This document shows positions 1-7,158 of a DNA stretch of 64,000 nt, piece by piece. Numbering within the stretch: the first letter of the stretch is position 1; each line of letters opens with the position of its first letter. The notes beneath the pieces are model-generated. The model searched no databases, was not told the origin of the DNA, and worked only from the letters and a program-made list of their open reading frames with translations. The position numbers and the translations under genes were made by a program. This stretch comes from Lancefieldella parvula_C. Its GTDB lineage: Bacteria > Actinomycetota > Coriobacteriia > Coriobacteriales > Atopobiaceae. The stretch is from positions 65,280-129,279 of the forward strand of contig NZ_JRND01000007.1 of assembly GCF_000758945.1 (NCBI RefSeq), given 5' to 3'.

Positions 1-1040
1 GCGTCTTCATCGAGGCTAGTGTTGTGGTCAAAGTCTTGTTTTGAAATGCGTAGATCAAACTCTCCAATAGGAGTATCGGTAACCGTGAGAGTGCTCTCTT
101 CCTGGTTTGTTATTTTTACAGCATGAACCGATTGATCAAGAAGAAAGCCCTTTGGAGCAGTGGTTTCTTTTACATATGCCGTTCCAACAGGAAGATTGTC
201 GAGCGCTGCAGACCCAGATTTATCAAGGGTGAGACTGCCAAGAAGATTGGTACAACTCTCGTCGGAATATACTCCGTAGATAGCGCCTTCTAGGGTGTAG
301 TGCTCGTTATTGGAGGTGACATCAGGCAATAAGGAGCCTTTAGTGATTTTGAGTGAGCCAGATTGCTGTCCAAAGAAAAACAGAACCTGTTTGTCTCCTG
401 TGGGTACAAAGAGCTTGGCAACTCCTTTTTCTGGACCGCTGTCATTGTTTTGGGCGTAATTCATAGCATCGGAATAGAACTGCTCAATAGGTTGATGAAG
501 CTCTGCCTGAGGAACACTTACCGCAAGCGCATGGGCTTCACCGCGCATAACAGTCCAAAGCGCAAACTGCGTGATGGCTCGCGCCTTCCATCCTGTATAT
601 CCATACACGTCCTTTTCTTGGGACGCGGTAGCTCCGTGATAGATGATGTAATCAATAGCTCGAAGCTGTTCATTTGTATACGTTCCACCGCGAGTACCGT
701 TGACTGCGGTGAGCTTTGTATAAGACTGCGGGTCAACTACACTTCCCGTTGCTCCTGGCCATGCACCATAGTGGTTAAATTCATCTCCACAGTAAAGATA
801 GGTACCGTCGCTAGCAGTCCACATGGGAATTTGCTGTCCACCAGGAAAATCTTCTCTTTGTGCAACGATAAATGAGGGCTCTTGTGCAAAAGCAAGCCTA
901 TGAGCAGGCTTTAGGAAAAAATGGCTGAGGAGAAGGGCTCCAAGTAACAGAGGGATAAACCAGAAGTGAAAGACAGAAGAAGAAGTTTGTCTTCGTGTAG
1001 CTGTTTCCTTCTTAGGTTTTGAGGATTTTGTGATAAACAT
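1..1040 (-). CDS. Thioester-domain cell-wall adhesin with SpaA/Cna-B-like domain (C-terminus outside window)
   Basis: This minus-strand frame is open from an ATG at 1040 to the window edge, so only about 346 residues are visible. A GGAGG ribosome site precedes the ATG. The N-terminus has a basic stretch and one hydrophobic segment (about residues 24-42) ending near FAQ, consistent with export. Residues about 80-165 carry the two halves of a thioester (TQXA-type) domain: a Cys in YLYCGDEF (about 84) and a Gln in ITQFALW (about 158). In known thioester adhesins such a Cys and Gln form an internal bond that reacts with host proteins. Residues about 235-330 resemble a SpaA/Cna-B pilin-like fold (SGSLKITKG near the start, KETTAPKGF near the end). 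An LPxTG anchor would lie beyond the window. Family calls are by motif; function is inferred. Confidence 0.8.
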   Translation of the reverse strand, partial: MFITKSSKPKKETATRRQTSSSVFHFWFIPLLLGALLLSHFFLKPAHRLAFAQEPSFIVAQREDFPGGQQIPMWTASDGTYLYCGDEFNHYGAWPGATGSVVDPQSYTKLTAVNGTRGGTYTNEQLRAIDYIIYHGATASQEKDVYGYTGWKARAITQFALWTVMRGEAHALAVSVPQAELHQPIEQFYSDAMNYAQNNDSGPEKGVAKLFVPTGDKQVLFFFGQQSGSLKITKGSLLPDVTSNNEHYTLEGAIYGVYSDESCTNLLGSLTLDKSGSAALDNLPVGTAYVKETTAPKGFLLDQSVHAVKITNQEESTLTVTDTPIGEFDLRISKQDFDHNTSLDED

Positions 1041-1136
1041 GCGTGCCTCCAAACTGAAAAATCAGAGGTAGATTGCGTATATAGAGATAATTGGTAATGC
1101 ATAAACGTGAGCTTTTGTTGCAACATATAGACAATT

Positions 1137-1167
1137 AGTGTTAACGTATTCAGTAATCAGTAACACT
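1137..1167 (+). promoter_or_regulatory. Candidate operator upstream of the Fur-family gene
   Basis: A perfect 7-bp inverted repeat, AGTGTTA at 1137-1143 and TAACACT at 1161-1167, lies 21 bp before the GTG start of the Fur-like regulator. Flanking bases extend it imperfectly. The position suits autoregulation, but the 17-bp spacer is unlike the compact 7-1-7 Fur/PerR box, so the binding protein is uncertain. Further upstream, 1116-1125 is a perfect palindrome, TGTTGCAACA, that recurs just after the gene. Confidence 0.4.
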
Positions 1168-1187
1168 TACTAATTAATGAGGTTATC

Positions 1188-1589
1188 GTGCGTTACAGCA
1201 AGCAACGTGAGGCAATTCGTACTTATATGGAAGGTCGCCATGACCATCCAACAGCAGATAGTGTGTATGCAGCAGTAAGAGAGGAGTTACCAAACATCTC
1301 TCTTGGAACTGTTTACCGTAACCTTATGCAGCTTGTTGACGCAGGCGAGCTCCAGGTTGTTAATACCGGCGATAATATCTCTCGTTTTGATCCGACAACA
1401 ACCGAGCATGCACACTTCCAGTGTCATGAGTGTGGCCGTGTCTTTGATGTCGACGGACCAGTTCTGAGGGACCTTACCAGCCTCACTAAGGATTCTTGCG
1501 GCGAGATTGACTCTTACGCTCTGTGCTTTACGGGTATTTGTAACGAGTGCCTAGCTAAGAACCCAGCGCTCAATCACAGCGTTAACTAA
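1188..1589 (+). CDS. Fur-family metalloregulator, PerR-like
   Basis: A 133-residue protein of normal Fur/PerR length, starting at GTG. The N-terminal half is a winged helix with the recognition segment ISLGTVYRNL (about 37-46). The C-terminal half has the regulatory metal cluster in FDPTTTEHAHFQC, which matches the Asp and two His ligands of PerR. Two CxxC pairs (CHEC and CNEC) form the structural zinc site. PerR-type proteins repress peroxide-defence and metal-handling genes and are inactivated by metal-catalysed oxidation of the His ligands. The gene stands alone between its own candidate operator and a terminator, divergent from the adhesin. Whether it senses peroxide, iron or zinc cannot be decided from sequence alone. 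Confidence 0.9.
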   Translation: MRYSKQREAIRTYMEGRHDHPTADSVYAAVREELPNISLGTVYRNLMQLVDAGELQVVNTGDNISRFDPTTTEHAHFQCHECGRVFDVDGPVLRDLTSLTKDSCGEIDSYALCFTGICNECLAKNPALNHSVN

Positions 1590-1591
1590 TG

Positions 1592-1601
1592 TGTTGCAAC
1601 A
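1592..1601. repeat. Second copy of palindrome TGTTGCAACA
   Basis: Three bases after the stop codon of the Fur-like gene there is a perfect 10-bp palindrome identical to the one at 1116-1125. The two copies bracket the regulator gene. This may be chance or a binding-site pair. Confidence 0.4.
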
Positions 1602-1615
1602 AAACAGCTTTCTTT

Positions 1616-1640
1616 AAGACCGGTGCTTCACCGGTCTTTT
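1616..1640 (+). terminator. Rho-independent terminator of the Fur-like gene
   Basis: AAGACCGGTG and CACCGGTCTT form a 10-bp stem around a three-base loop and are followed by a T-rich tract. Confidence 0.8.
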
Positions 1641-1643
1641 TCT

Positions 1644-1853
1644 TTATGGCGGAGCCTCAGGTTTGCGAGAAAACCTGTCTGCTAGACGTGCCCGCAGACC
1701 CGCATGTCCTACAGAAGGGAAGCTGCTTGGCATGACGGGGTCTCCGCCAAGCAGCTTTGCCCGAGGAAGGCGGAGTTGTCGGGTGGAGAGCAGGCGCCTA
1801 TAAGAGGTGGGATAGTGGTGTGCGGGGGTCTCTCGCCAGAAGTACTTTTGCAT
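1644..1853 (-). CDS. Doubtful small ORF in a hairpin-rich intergenic region
   Basis: Between the Fur-like gene and tRNA-Gly lie about 420 bases without a recognised gene. On the minus strand, an ATG at 1853 preceded by AAAGGAG opens a 69-codon frame (MQKYFWRETPAHHYP...) rich in Arg, Leu and Pro. The same DNA is more GC-rich than its surroundings and contains strong inverted repeats: a 12-bp perfect stem (1720-1731 with 1746-1757), GTCTGC/GCAGAC at 1677-1699 and AGGTTT/AAACCT near 1660. It could be a small gene, a structured RNA on either strand or a decayed element. It matches no family I recognise, and it lacks the RNase P, tmRNA or T-box core sequences I looked for. Confidence 0.25.
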   Translation of the reverse strand: MQKYFWRETPAHHYPTSYRRLLSTRQLRLPRAKLLGGDPVMPSSFPSVGHAGLRARLADRFSRKPEAPP

Positions 1854-2060
1854 AGCGCTCCTTTCGTTGGAGAGCATGCTAAAGAGTGACTTTGTGCCTA
1901 TTCTGACCAGCGCCTGTCCAGTTTCTGACGGAGAAAATTTGTGTAGGCTCATATTTGTTGTATATGCGCAGCTAGGCAGAAAGCAACTCATCAAACTTTT
2001 ATCTAGTTGCTAAGCAAGCAATCAAAAGGCAAAAAATACTGTGATAAAATCTACACAATT

Positions 2061-2135
2061 GCGGGTATCGCCAAGTGGTAAGGCAATGGCTTCCCAAGCC
2101 ATCATCCGCGGGTTCGAATCCCGTTGCCCGCTCCA
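2061..2135 (+). tRNA. tRNA-Gly (CCC)
   Basis: The 75-nt cloverleaf has acceptor stem GCGGGTA/TGCCCGC, a GGTTCGAATCC T-arm and an encoded CCA end. The anticodon loop TTCCCAA gives anticodon CCC (2093-2095), reading GGG codons. Confidence 0.95.
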
Positions 2136-2145
2136 AAGACATACA

Positions 2146-2167
2146 AGAGCCCTTCGGGGCTCTTTTT
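2146..2167 (+). terminator. Terminator of tRNA-Gly
   Basis: AGAGCCC and GGGCTCT pair around a TTCG tetraloop and are followed by a run of T. Confidence 0.85.
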
Positions 2168-2301
2168 ATGGACAAGATTGAAATTTGGCGTTGTGAAGAA
2201 GGTTGTTCGGGTAGAAGTTGAGCGGAAATATTTTGGATATATCTTTGATAGAGCGTGCTTAATTACTCGAATTACGCGGACTGATGGTTGAAGGGAACAA
2301 C

Positions 2302-3579
2302 ATGGCACAAATTCCTATGACAGATCAAGAGGTAAAGATTGCCCTTGATGCGCTGTCTGATCAGATTGATAAATACGCAGAGCTTCTTGTTAAGAAGGGA
2401 TGCGCAATTTCTGAGGGAAGTCAGCTGGTAATTAACGCTTCAATTGAGATTGCTGATTTTGCCCGTAGGGTTCAGCGAGCAGCTTATGCGGCTGGCGCAG
2501 AATTTGTCACAGTTATTTGGGGCGATCAAGAGTCCTCAAGAATTATGTACGAAAACGTTGACCTAGCGCGTCTCTCTAAGACACCAAGCTGGAAGATTGA
2601 GCAGCTTAACTCCCTTGCAGAGCAGGGTGCAGCATTTTTGTTCCTCTCGTCTGATGATCCAAATGGTCTAAAGGGAATTGATCCAGAAAAGCCAGCTGCT
2701 GTTTCTCGCGCAAGAAACCTAGAGTGCGACGTCTTTAGAAACGGCATGGACTTTGGAAAAAACGTTTGGTGTATTGCTGGTGTTCCTGCAGCTGAATGGG
2801 CAAAGGTAATTTTCCCAGAGCTTTCTGAGGCTGAGGCAACCTACAGGCTTTGGATTGCAATTTTGGACGTTGCTCATGCAAGTGGAGAAGATCCTCAGAG
2901 TGCTTGGGAGACCCACAATGCAACATTTGAGAAGACCAAGCGCTTCATGAATTCTCACCAGTTTGAAGAGCTTCGCTATGAATCTTCAAATGGAACTGAT
3001 CTGACTATTGGTATGAACCCAGGGCATCTTTGGGAGGGCGGCGCTGGAAAGACTCAGGATGGAACGTTGTTCTTCCCTAACATTCCTACTGAGGAAGTCT
3101 TTACCACGCCAAACTATCGCAAGGTAAACGGCACTGTTCACTCTGCGTTGCCTCTGATTCATGCCGGCCAGATTGTTAAAAACTTCTGGTTTACCTTCAA
3201 AGACGGCGAGGTTGTTGACTACGGCGCTGAGCAGGGCAAAGACGTTCTGACTTCTATTGTTTCTCAAAAGGGCGGCAAGTACCTGGGAGAATGTGCGCTT
3301 ATCTCCAAGAACACGCCTATTCGCCAGAGCGGCATTCTGTTCTACGATACCCTGTATGACGAGAATGCTAGCTGCCATTTAGCGCTTGGAATGGGCTTCC
3401 CAGAGTGCCTGAAGGGCGGCCTTGAGATGAGTCCAGAAGAGCTTTTGGCCAACGGTGTTAATCAGAGCACTACACACGTTGATTTTATGATTGGTGCAGA
3501 CGATTTGAACATTTGGGGAATTTCTGCCGATGGAAAAGAAACACCAATTTTCGTAAATGGACAATGGGCATGGGAGTAA
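2302..3579 (+). CDS. M29-family aminopeptidase (AmpS/PepS type)
   Basis: A 425-residue cytoplasmic metallo-aminopeptidase; family members are usually about 400-415 residues. I take the start at ATG 2302, after GAAGGGA, rather than the in-frame ATG 18 bases upstream. The C-terminal half has the expected metal-ligand segments: Glu in NIPTEEVFTTP, Glu in YLGECALI, His in SCHLALGMGF and His/Asp in TTHVDFMIG. These enzymes release N-terminal amino acids from peptides using two divalent metals. The gene stands alone between tRNA-Gly and tRNA-Lys and probably serves peptide catabolism, which fits an amino-acid-dependent fermenter. Confidence 0.93.
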   Translation: MAQIPMTDQEVKIALDALSDQIDKYAELLVKKGCAISEGSQLVINASIEIADFARRVQRAAYAAGAEFVTVIWGDQESSRIMYENVDLARLSKTPSWKIEQLNSLAEQGAAFLFLSSDDPNGLKGIDPEKPAAVSRARNLECDVFRNGMDFGKNVWCIAGVPAAEWAKVIFPELSEAEATYRLWIAILDVAHASGEDPQSAWETHNATFEKTKRFMNSHQFEELRYESSNGTDLTIGMNPGHLWEGGAGKTQDGTLFFPNIPTEEVFTTPNYRKVNGTVHSALPLIHAGQIVKNFWFTFKDGEVVDYGAEQGKDVLTSIVSQKGGKYLGECALISKNTPIRQSGILFYDTLYDENASCHLALGMGFPECLKGGLEMSPEELLANGVNQSTTHVDFMIGADDLNIWGISADGKETPIFVNGQWAWE

Positions 3580-3627
3580 ACTGCTACACTATCCTAGTTG
3601 CGTGGTAAAATTGCCACGCCCGATAAT

Positions 3628-3703
3628 GGGCCGTTAGCTCAGTTGGTAGAGCAGGGGACTTTTAATCCCAAGGTCTAGGGTTCGAACCCCTAACGGCCCA
3701 CCA
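3628..3703 (+). tRNA. tRNA-Lys (TTT)
   Basis: The 76-nt cloverleaf has acceptor stem GGGCCGT/ACGGCCC, loop CTTTTAA with anticodon TTT (3661-3663) and an encoded CCA. A GCGTGG/CCACGC hairpin lies just upstream at about 3600-3619. Confidence 0.95.
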
Positions 3704-3711
3704 GGTAATTC

Positions 3712-3748
3712 AAAGGTCGGGTACCATAGTGGTACTCGACCTTTTCTT
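3712..3748 (+). terminator. Terminator of tRNA-Lys
   Basis: A long stem (AAAGGTCG, GTACCA with complements TGGTAC, CGACCTTT) is followed by TTCTTTT. It lies just ahead of the purB ribosome site. Confidence 0.8.
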
Positions 3749-3771
3749 TTACGAGCAGAAGGAGTCTCATC

Positions 3772-5118
3772 GTGGTAGATCGCTACACCGGCAAAGAAAT
3801 GGGCCACATCTTTTCTTTGGAGAACAAGTACGCCGTTTGGCAGGAGATTGAAGTCCTTGCGTGCGAAGCACAGGCTGAGCTTGGTGTTATTGGTATTTCT
3901 CACGAAGAGGCAGCTTGGATTCGTGAGCACGCTGCGTTTAATCGCGCTGAGGTAGACGAGATCGAGGCCGTTACCAACCACGACGTCATTGCCTTTCTGA
4001 CCAATATGGGCTCCTACATCGATGCTAAGGTTCCAGAGGGTGAGCTTAAGCCAAGTCGCTGGGTTCACTACGGTATGACCTCAACGGACCTGGGCGACAC
4101 CGCTCTTTGCTATCAGCTCACCCAGGCATGTGACCTGCTTATTGCTGCGGTTCGTCGCTGCGCTGCTATCTGCAAGCGTCGCGCATTTGAGGAGCGCGAT
4201 ACTCTGTGCGTTGGTCGTACTCATGGCATTCATGCTGAGCCTATGACCTTTGGCATGAAATTTGGTAGCTGGGCCTGGGAGTTTAAGCGCGACCTTGACC
4301 GCTTGATGGATGCTCGTAAAAACGTTGCCTATGGTGCTATTTCTGGTGCTGTTGGAACCTACTCTTCCATTGATCCTTTTGTAGAGGAGTATGTTTGCGA
4401 GAAACTCGGTCTTGTCCACGATCCACTTTCAACCCAGGTAATTTCTCGCGACCACCACGCTTACCTTGCTGGTGTTCTGGCAACCGTTGCCGCTACCTGC
4501 GAGCGTATTGCAACTGAGATGCGTGCGCTGCAGAAGACCGATACCCTCGAGGCCGAGGAGCCATTCCGCAAGGGCCAGAAGGGCTCTTCCGCTATGCCTC
4601 ACAAGCGTAACCCCATTACTGCCGAGAAGATCTGTGGTTTGTCCCGCGTAGTTAAGGCAAACGCACAGGTTGCTTTTGATAACGTTGCTCTTTGGCACGA
4701 GCGTGATATCAGTCACTCTTCCGCTGAGCGCGTTGCCCAGGCAGACAGCTTCATTGCTCTTGACCACATGCTCTCAAAGCTTGAGTTCCTGCTTGATGGC
4801 ATGGTCCTGTATCCAGAGCAGATGATGGCCAACCTCAATAAGACCCGTGGCATGCTCTTCTCGTCAAAGGTCCTTCTTGCCCTGGTCAACACTGGTATTA
4901 CTCGTGAAGAGGCATACAAGATTGTCCAGTCTAACGCTATGAAGGTTTGGGCAGATATTCAGCAGTGCAAGGAAGGACCATCCTATCAGGAGCTTCTTGA
5001 GGCAGATCCAGCTTGTACGCTAAGCCATGAGGAGCTTGAGAAAATCTTTGATCCTCGCGCATTCCTTACCCGTTCAAACGTTTTGTTTGACCGTCTTGAG
5101 CATCTTGAATTGGACTAA
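3772..5118 (+). CDS. purB: Adenylosuccinate lyase
   Basis: A 448-residue member of the fumarase/aspartase superfamily with the signature GSSAMPHKRNP (about residues 269-279) and the catalytic-His segment GMTSTDLGDT. It cleaves SAICAR to AICAR and adenylosuccinate to AMP, acting in both purine synthesis and AMP formation. Its length is normal. The GTG start follows an AGAAGGAG ribosome site. The Tat lipoprotein gene begins three bases after its stop, so the two are probably co-transcribed. The other purine genes in the window (purC, purH) lie in separate loci. Confidence 0.97.
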   Translation: MVDRYTGKEMGHIFSLENKYAVWQEIEVLACEAQAELGVIGISHEEAAWIREHAAFNRAEVDEIEAVTNHDVIAFLTNMGSYIDAKVPEGELKPSRWVHYGMTSTDLGDTALCYQLTQACDLLIAAVRRCAAICKRRAFEERDTLCVGRTHGIHAEPMTFGMKFGSWAWEFKRDLDRLMDARKNVAYGAISGAVGTYSSIDPFVEEYVCEKLGLVHDPLSTQVISRDHHAYLAGVLATVAATCERIATEMRALQKTDTLEAEEPFRKGQKGSSAMPHKRNPITAEKICGLSRVVKANAQVAFDNVALWHERDISHSSAERVAQADSFIALDHMLSKLEFLLDGMVLYPEQMMANLNKTRGMLFSSKVLLALVNTGITREEAYKIVQSNAMKVWADIQQCKEGPSYQELLEADPACTLSHEELEKIFDPRAFLTRSNVLFDRLEHLELD

Positions 5119-5121
5119 ATC

Positions 5122-6333
5122 GTGTCACTGTTTGGGAACATTTCTCGCCGAAACTTCTTTAAGACGGGAGCGGCTGGTGTCGTAGTTGCGGGTGCAATTA
5201 GCATCGCGGCTGGCTGCTCTCATCAAGAAGGCTCGGGAGATGCAGGAAAACCGCTGGTACTTGACGAGTCCTCTGGCACAAATGTGCTGGACTCCTATAG
5301 CTCAGCGGAGTATTCTGCCCAACCTAGCCAGACCTGGAGTCTTCCTTTGGGAAGCGTGTTGCATCCAGCCGATGGAAATTGGATTCCCGTCACCACGGCC
5401 GGCGCATCTGCTACGCCAATGGTAAAGGGCTCTGCTCTTTCGCTGACGTCTGGCCAGGTTGTTGACGTTGTTCCTGCGGCTCAGATGAACAATACCACCG
5501 CCGTAATTTACGACGTTCGTTGCTCCGACTCCGTTTATGCATGGGTTGAGGTGGACACCACAACCTTTGACTGGGAGCTTCTTGCCGCACCATTTTCTGA
5601 CGGCAAGCTTACTGGAGATGCAAAGGTCCTCTACAAAGCTGATAAAAACTGGGATCCGGCTCCGTTTGCCTGCGGAGACGATAAGGTGGTTTGGCTCGTC
5701 CAACCAGCTTCTTCTGGCGAGAAAACCCGTGAATCTTCTCACTGCTACGTGTGGCGTGTGGGGGATGCTGAGGGAACGGATGCCGTTGAATCTCCAGGTA
5801 GATTTGCTACTGCACCGTCTGTCTCAAAGGGCGTAGTTACCCTCACTCCTCGAGTTCGCGCCTCCGAAGGCACCTTCTATGGCGTTACAGCATATCTGCT
5901 GGGAGACAACCTTAAAACCAAGGTTGACCAGCTTGTTATGCCTCAATCTGTCAAACCTTTTGCAGCAAGTCGCGTAGACGATAAGTTTATTGTGTCGGTT
6001 GAAGCAAGTTATGACTCGGGCGGTCTGCTGGGCAAGATGGGAACATATATCCTGCCTGCTTCAGGCGAAAACCCTTACGTCATTGAGCGTGAACCTTATG
6101 CAATATCGGCAGGTAAAGGTAGTCTTTACATAGTTAAGAGCCGCGCCTCTTACGTGCTTGTTGATACGCAAAATCAAACGGCAAACTGGCTCTATTCAAT
6201 GGATAGAAGCGTTGATTACGGAGAGTTTCCCGCTCGAGAAGGCAACTGTGATTCTTTTGTAACCTACTCAACTGTTAAGGATCCTACCAGTGGATATCCG
6301 GCTTCCGTGACAGTTCGTGTTTTTTCTTTGTAG
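5122..6333 (+). CDS. Tat-exported lipoprotein of unknown function
   Basis: This 403-residue protein starts at GTG, three bases after purB. Residues about 7-15 read ISRRNFFKTG, a twin-arginine motif, followed by a hydrophobic stretch and AAGC at about 29-32, a lipobox. It is therefore predicted to be folded in the cytoplasm, exported by Tat and lipid-anchored. The mature part is rich in Ser, Val and Asp with repeated short strand-like segments (for example VVWLVQPASS and YVWRV), which may suggest a beta-propeller. I see no catalytic motif. The link to purB is positional only. Confidence 0.75.
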   Translation: MSLFGNISRRNFFKTGAAGVVVAGAISIAAGCSHQEGSGDAGKPLVLDESSGTNVLDSYSSAEYSAQPSQTWSLPLGSVLHPADGNWIPVTTAGASATPMVKGSALSLTSGQVVDVVPAAQMNNTTAVIYDVRCSDSVYAWVEVDTTTFDWELLAAPFSDGKLTGDAKVLYKADKNWDPAPFACGDDKVVWLVQPASSGEKTRESSHCYVWRVGDAEGTDAVESPGRFATAPSVSKGVVTLTPRVRASEGTFYGVTAYLLGDNLKTKVDQLVMPQSVKPFAASRVDDKFIVSVEASYDSGGLLGKMGTYILPASGENPYVIEREPYAISAGKGSLYIVKSRASYVLVDTQNQTANWLYSMDRSVDYGEFPAREGNCDSFVTYSTVKDPTSGYPASVTVRVFSL

Positions 6334-6372
6334 ATTATTTGTAGGTATAGAGATAGAATGAATACAAATAAT
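6334..6372. promoter_or_regulatory. Inverted repeat upstream of two-component operon
   Basis: Perfect 10-bp arms ATTATTTGTA (6334-6343) and TACAAATAAT (6363-6372) are separated by 19 bp, between the lipoprotein stop codon and the response-regulator gene. This could be an operator or a weak terminator; there is no T tract. A smaller TGTGC/GCACA hairpin follows at about 6389-6401. Confidence 0.4.
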
Positions 6373-6433
6373 TAATGAATAATCGTAATGTGCCATACGC
6401 ACATACATGCAGGGCAAAAGAAAAGGGGAGACA

Positions 6434-7147
6434 ATGGCTTCCGACGAGAAGAAAATTCTGATTGTCGAAGATGAGAAAGTCATCCGTGACGCCGTCTCAG
6501 CATATCTTGAGCGCGAAAATTACGTTGTTAAGGGCGTTGGCGACGGTCAAAGTGCAGTTGAAGAGTTTGAAAAGCACGCATTTGACCTGGTGATTCTCGA
6601 TCTTATGCTCCCAAAACTTTCTGGAGAGCGCGTTTGCCGTGCAATTAGAGATACCTCTAACGTGCCTATCATTATGCTTACCGCAAAAGGTGAGGTGGAA
6701 GACAGAATTATTGGTCTTGAGCTTGGTGCTGATGACTATCTTGTTAAGCCTTTCTCGCCACGTGAGCTGGTGGCACGCGTTCGCGCGCTGTTCCGCCGTA
6801 CGTATTCTGAGCCAGATACTGCTGTTGACGTGCTTGATTACGGTACCCTTACTATTGATATTTCTGGTCACAAGATTCTCATCAACAACGAGGAAGTTGA
6901 CCTGACCGCTTCAGAGTTTAAGCTGCTCACCACCCTTGCTCGCTATCCTGGTCGCGTGTACACACGTATGGAGCTTGTCGAGAAGGTCCTGGGTTATGAT
7001 TTTGAGGGCTATGAGCGCACTATTGATTCGCATGTCAAGAACTTGCGCGCAAAGCTCGGCGATGATCCTCGTAATCCTCGCTGGCTGTTCACCGTTCACG
7101 GTGTCGGCTATCGCTTTGAGGCTGGCAACGCTAGCCACGAGTCCTAA
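6434..7147 (+). CDS. OmpR/PhoB-family response regulator
   Basis: A 237-residue regulator starting at ATG 6434 after GGGGAGA. The receiver domain (about 5-118) has the acidic pair in VEDEK, the phosphoacceptor Asp in LVILDLMLPKLSG, the Thr in MLTAKG and the Lys in LVKPFSP. The C-terminal winged helix (about 135-232) ends with SHVKNLRAKLGDD and GVGYRFE, typical of OmpR/PhoB DNA-binding domains. The partner sensor kinase begins 11 bases downstream. Resemblance to RegX3/MtrA/PhoP-type actinobacterial regulators is general, and the stimulus and targets are unknown. Confidence 0.95.
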   Translation: MASDEKKILIVEDEKVIRDAVSAYLERENYVVKGVGDGQSAVEEFEKHAFDLVILDLMLPKLSGERVCRAIRDTSNVPIIMLTAKGEVEDRIIGLELGADDYLVKPFSPRELVARVRALFRRTYSEPDTAVDVLDYGTLTIDISGHKILINNEEVDLTASEFKLLTTLARYPGRVYTRMELVEKVLGYDFEGYERTIDSHVKNLRAKLGDDPRNPRWLFTVHGVGYRFEAGNASHES

Positions 7148-7158
7148 GCTCTAGAGTT

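Noticed and set aside
363..875. A 170-codon plus-strand frame near the window start
   Set aside because: It is the shadow of the minus-strand adhesin, whose frame shows clear domains and a good ribosome site.
1641..1860. RNase P RNA, tmRNA or T-box in the hairpin-rich region
   Set aside because: The conserved core sequences of each were looked for on both strands and not found.
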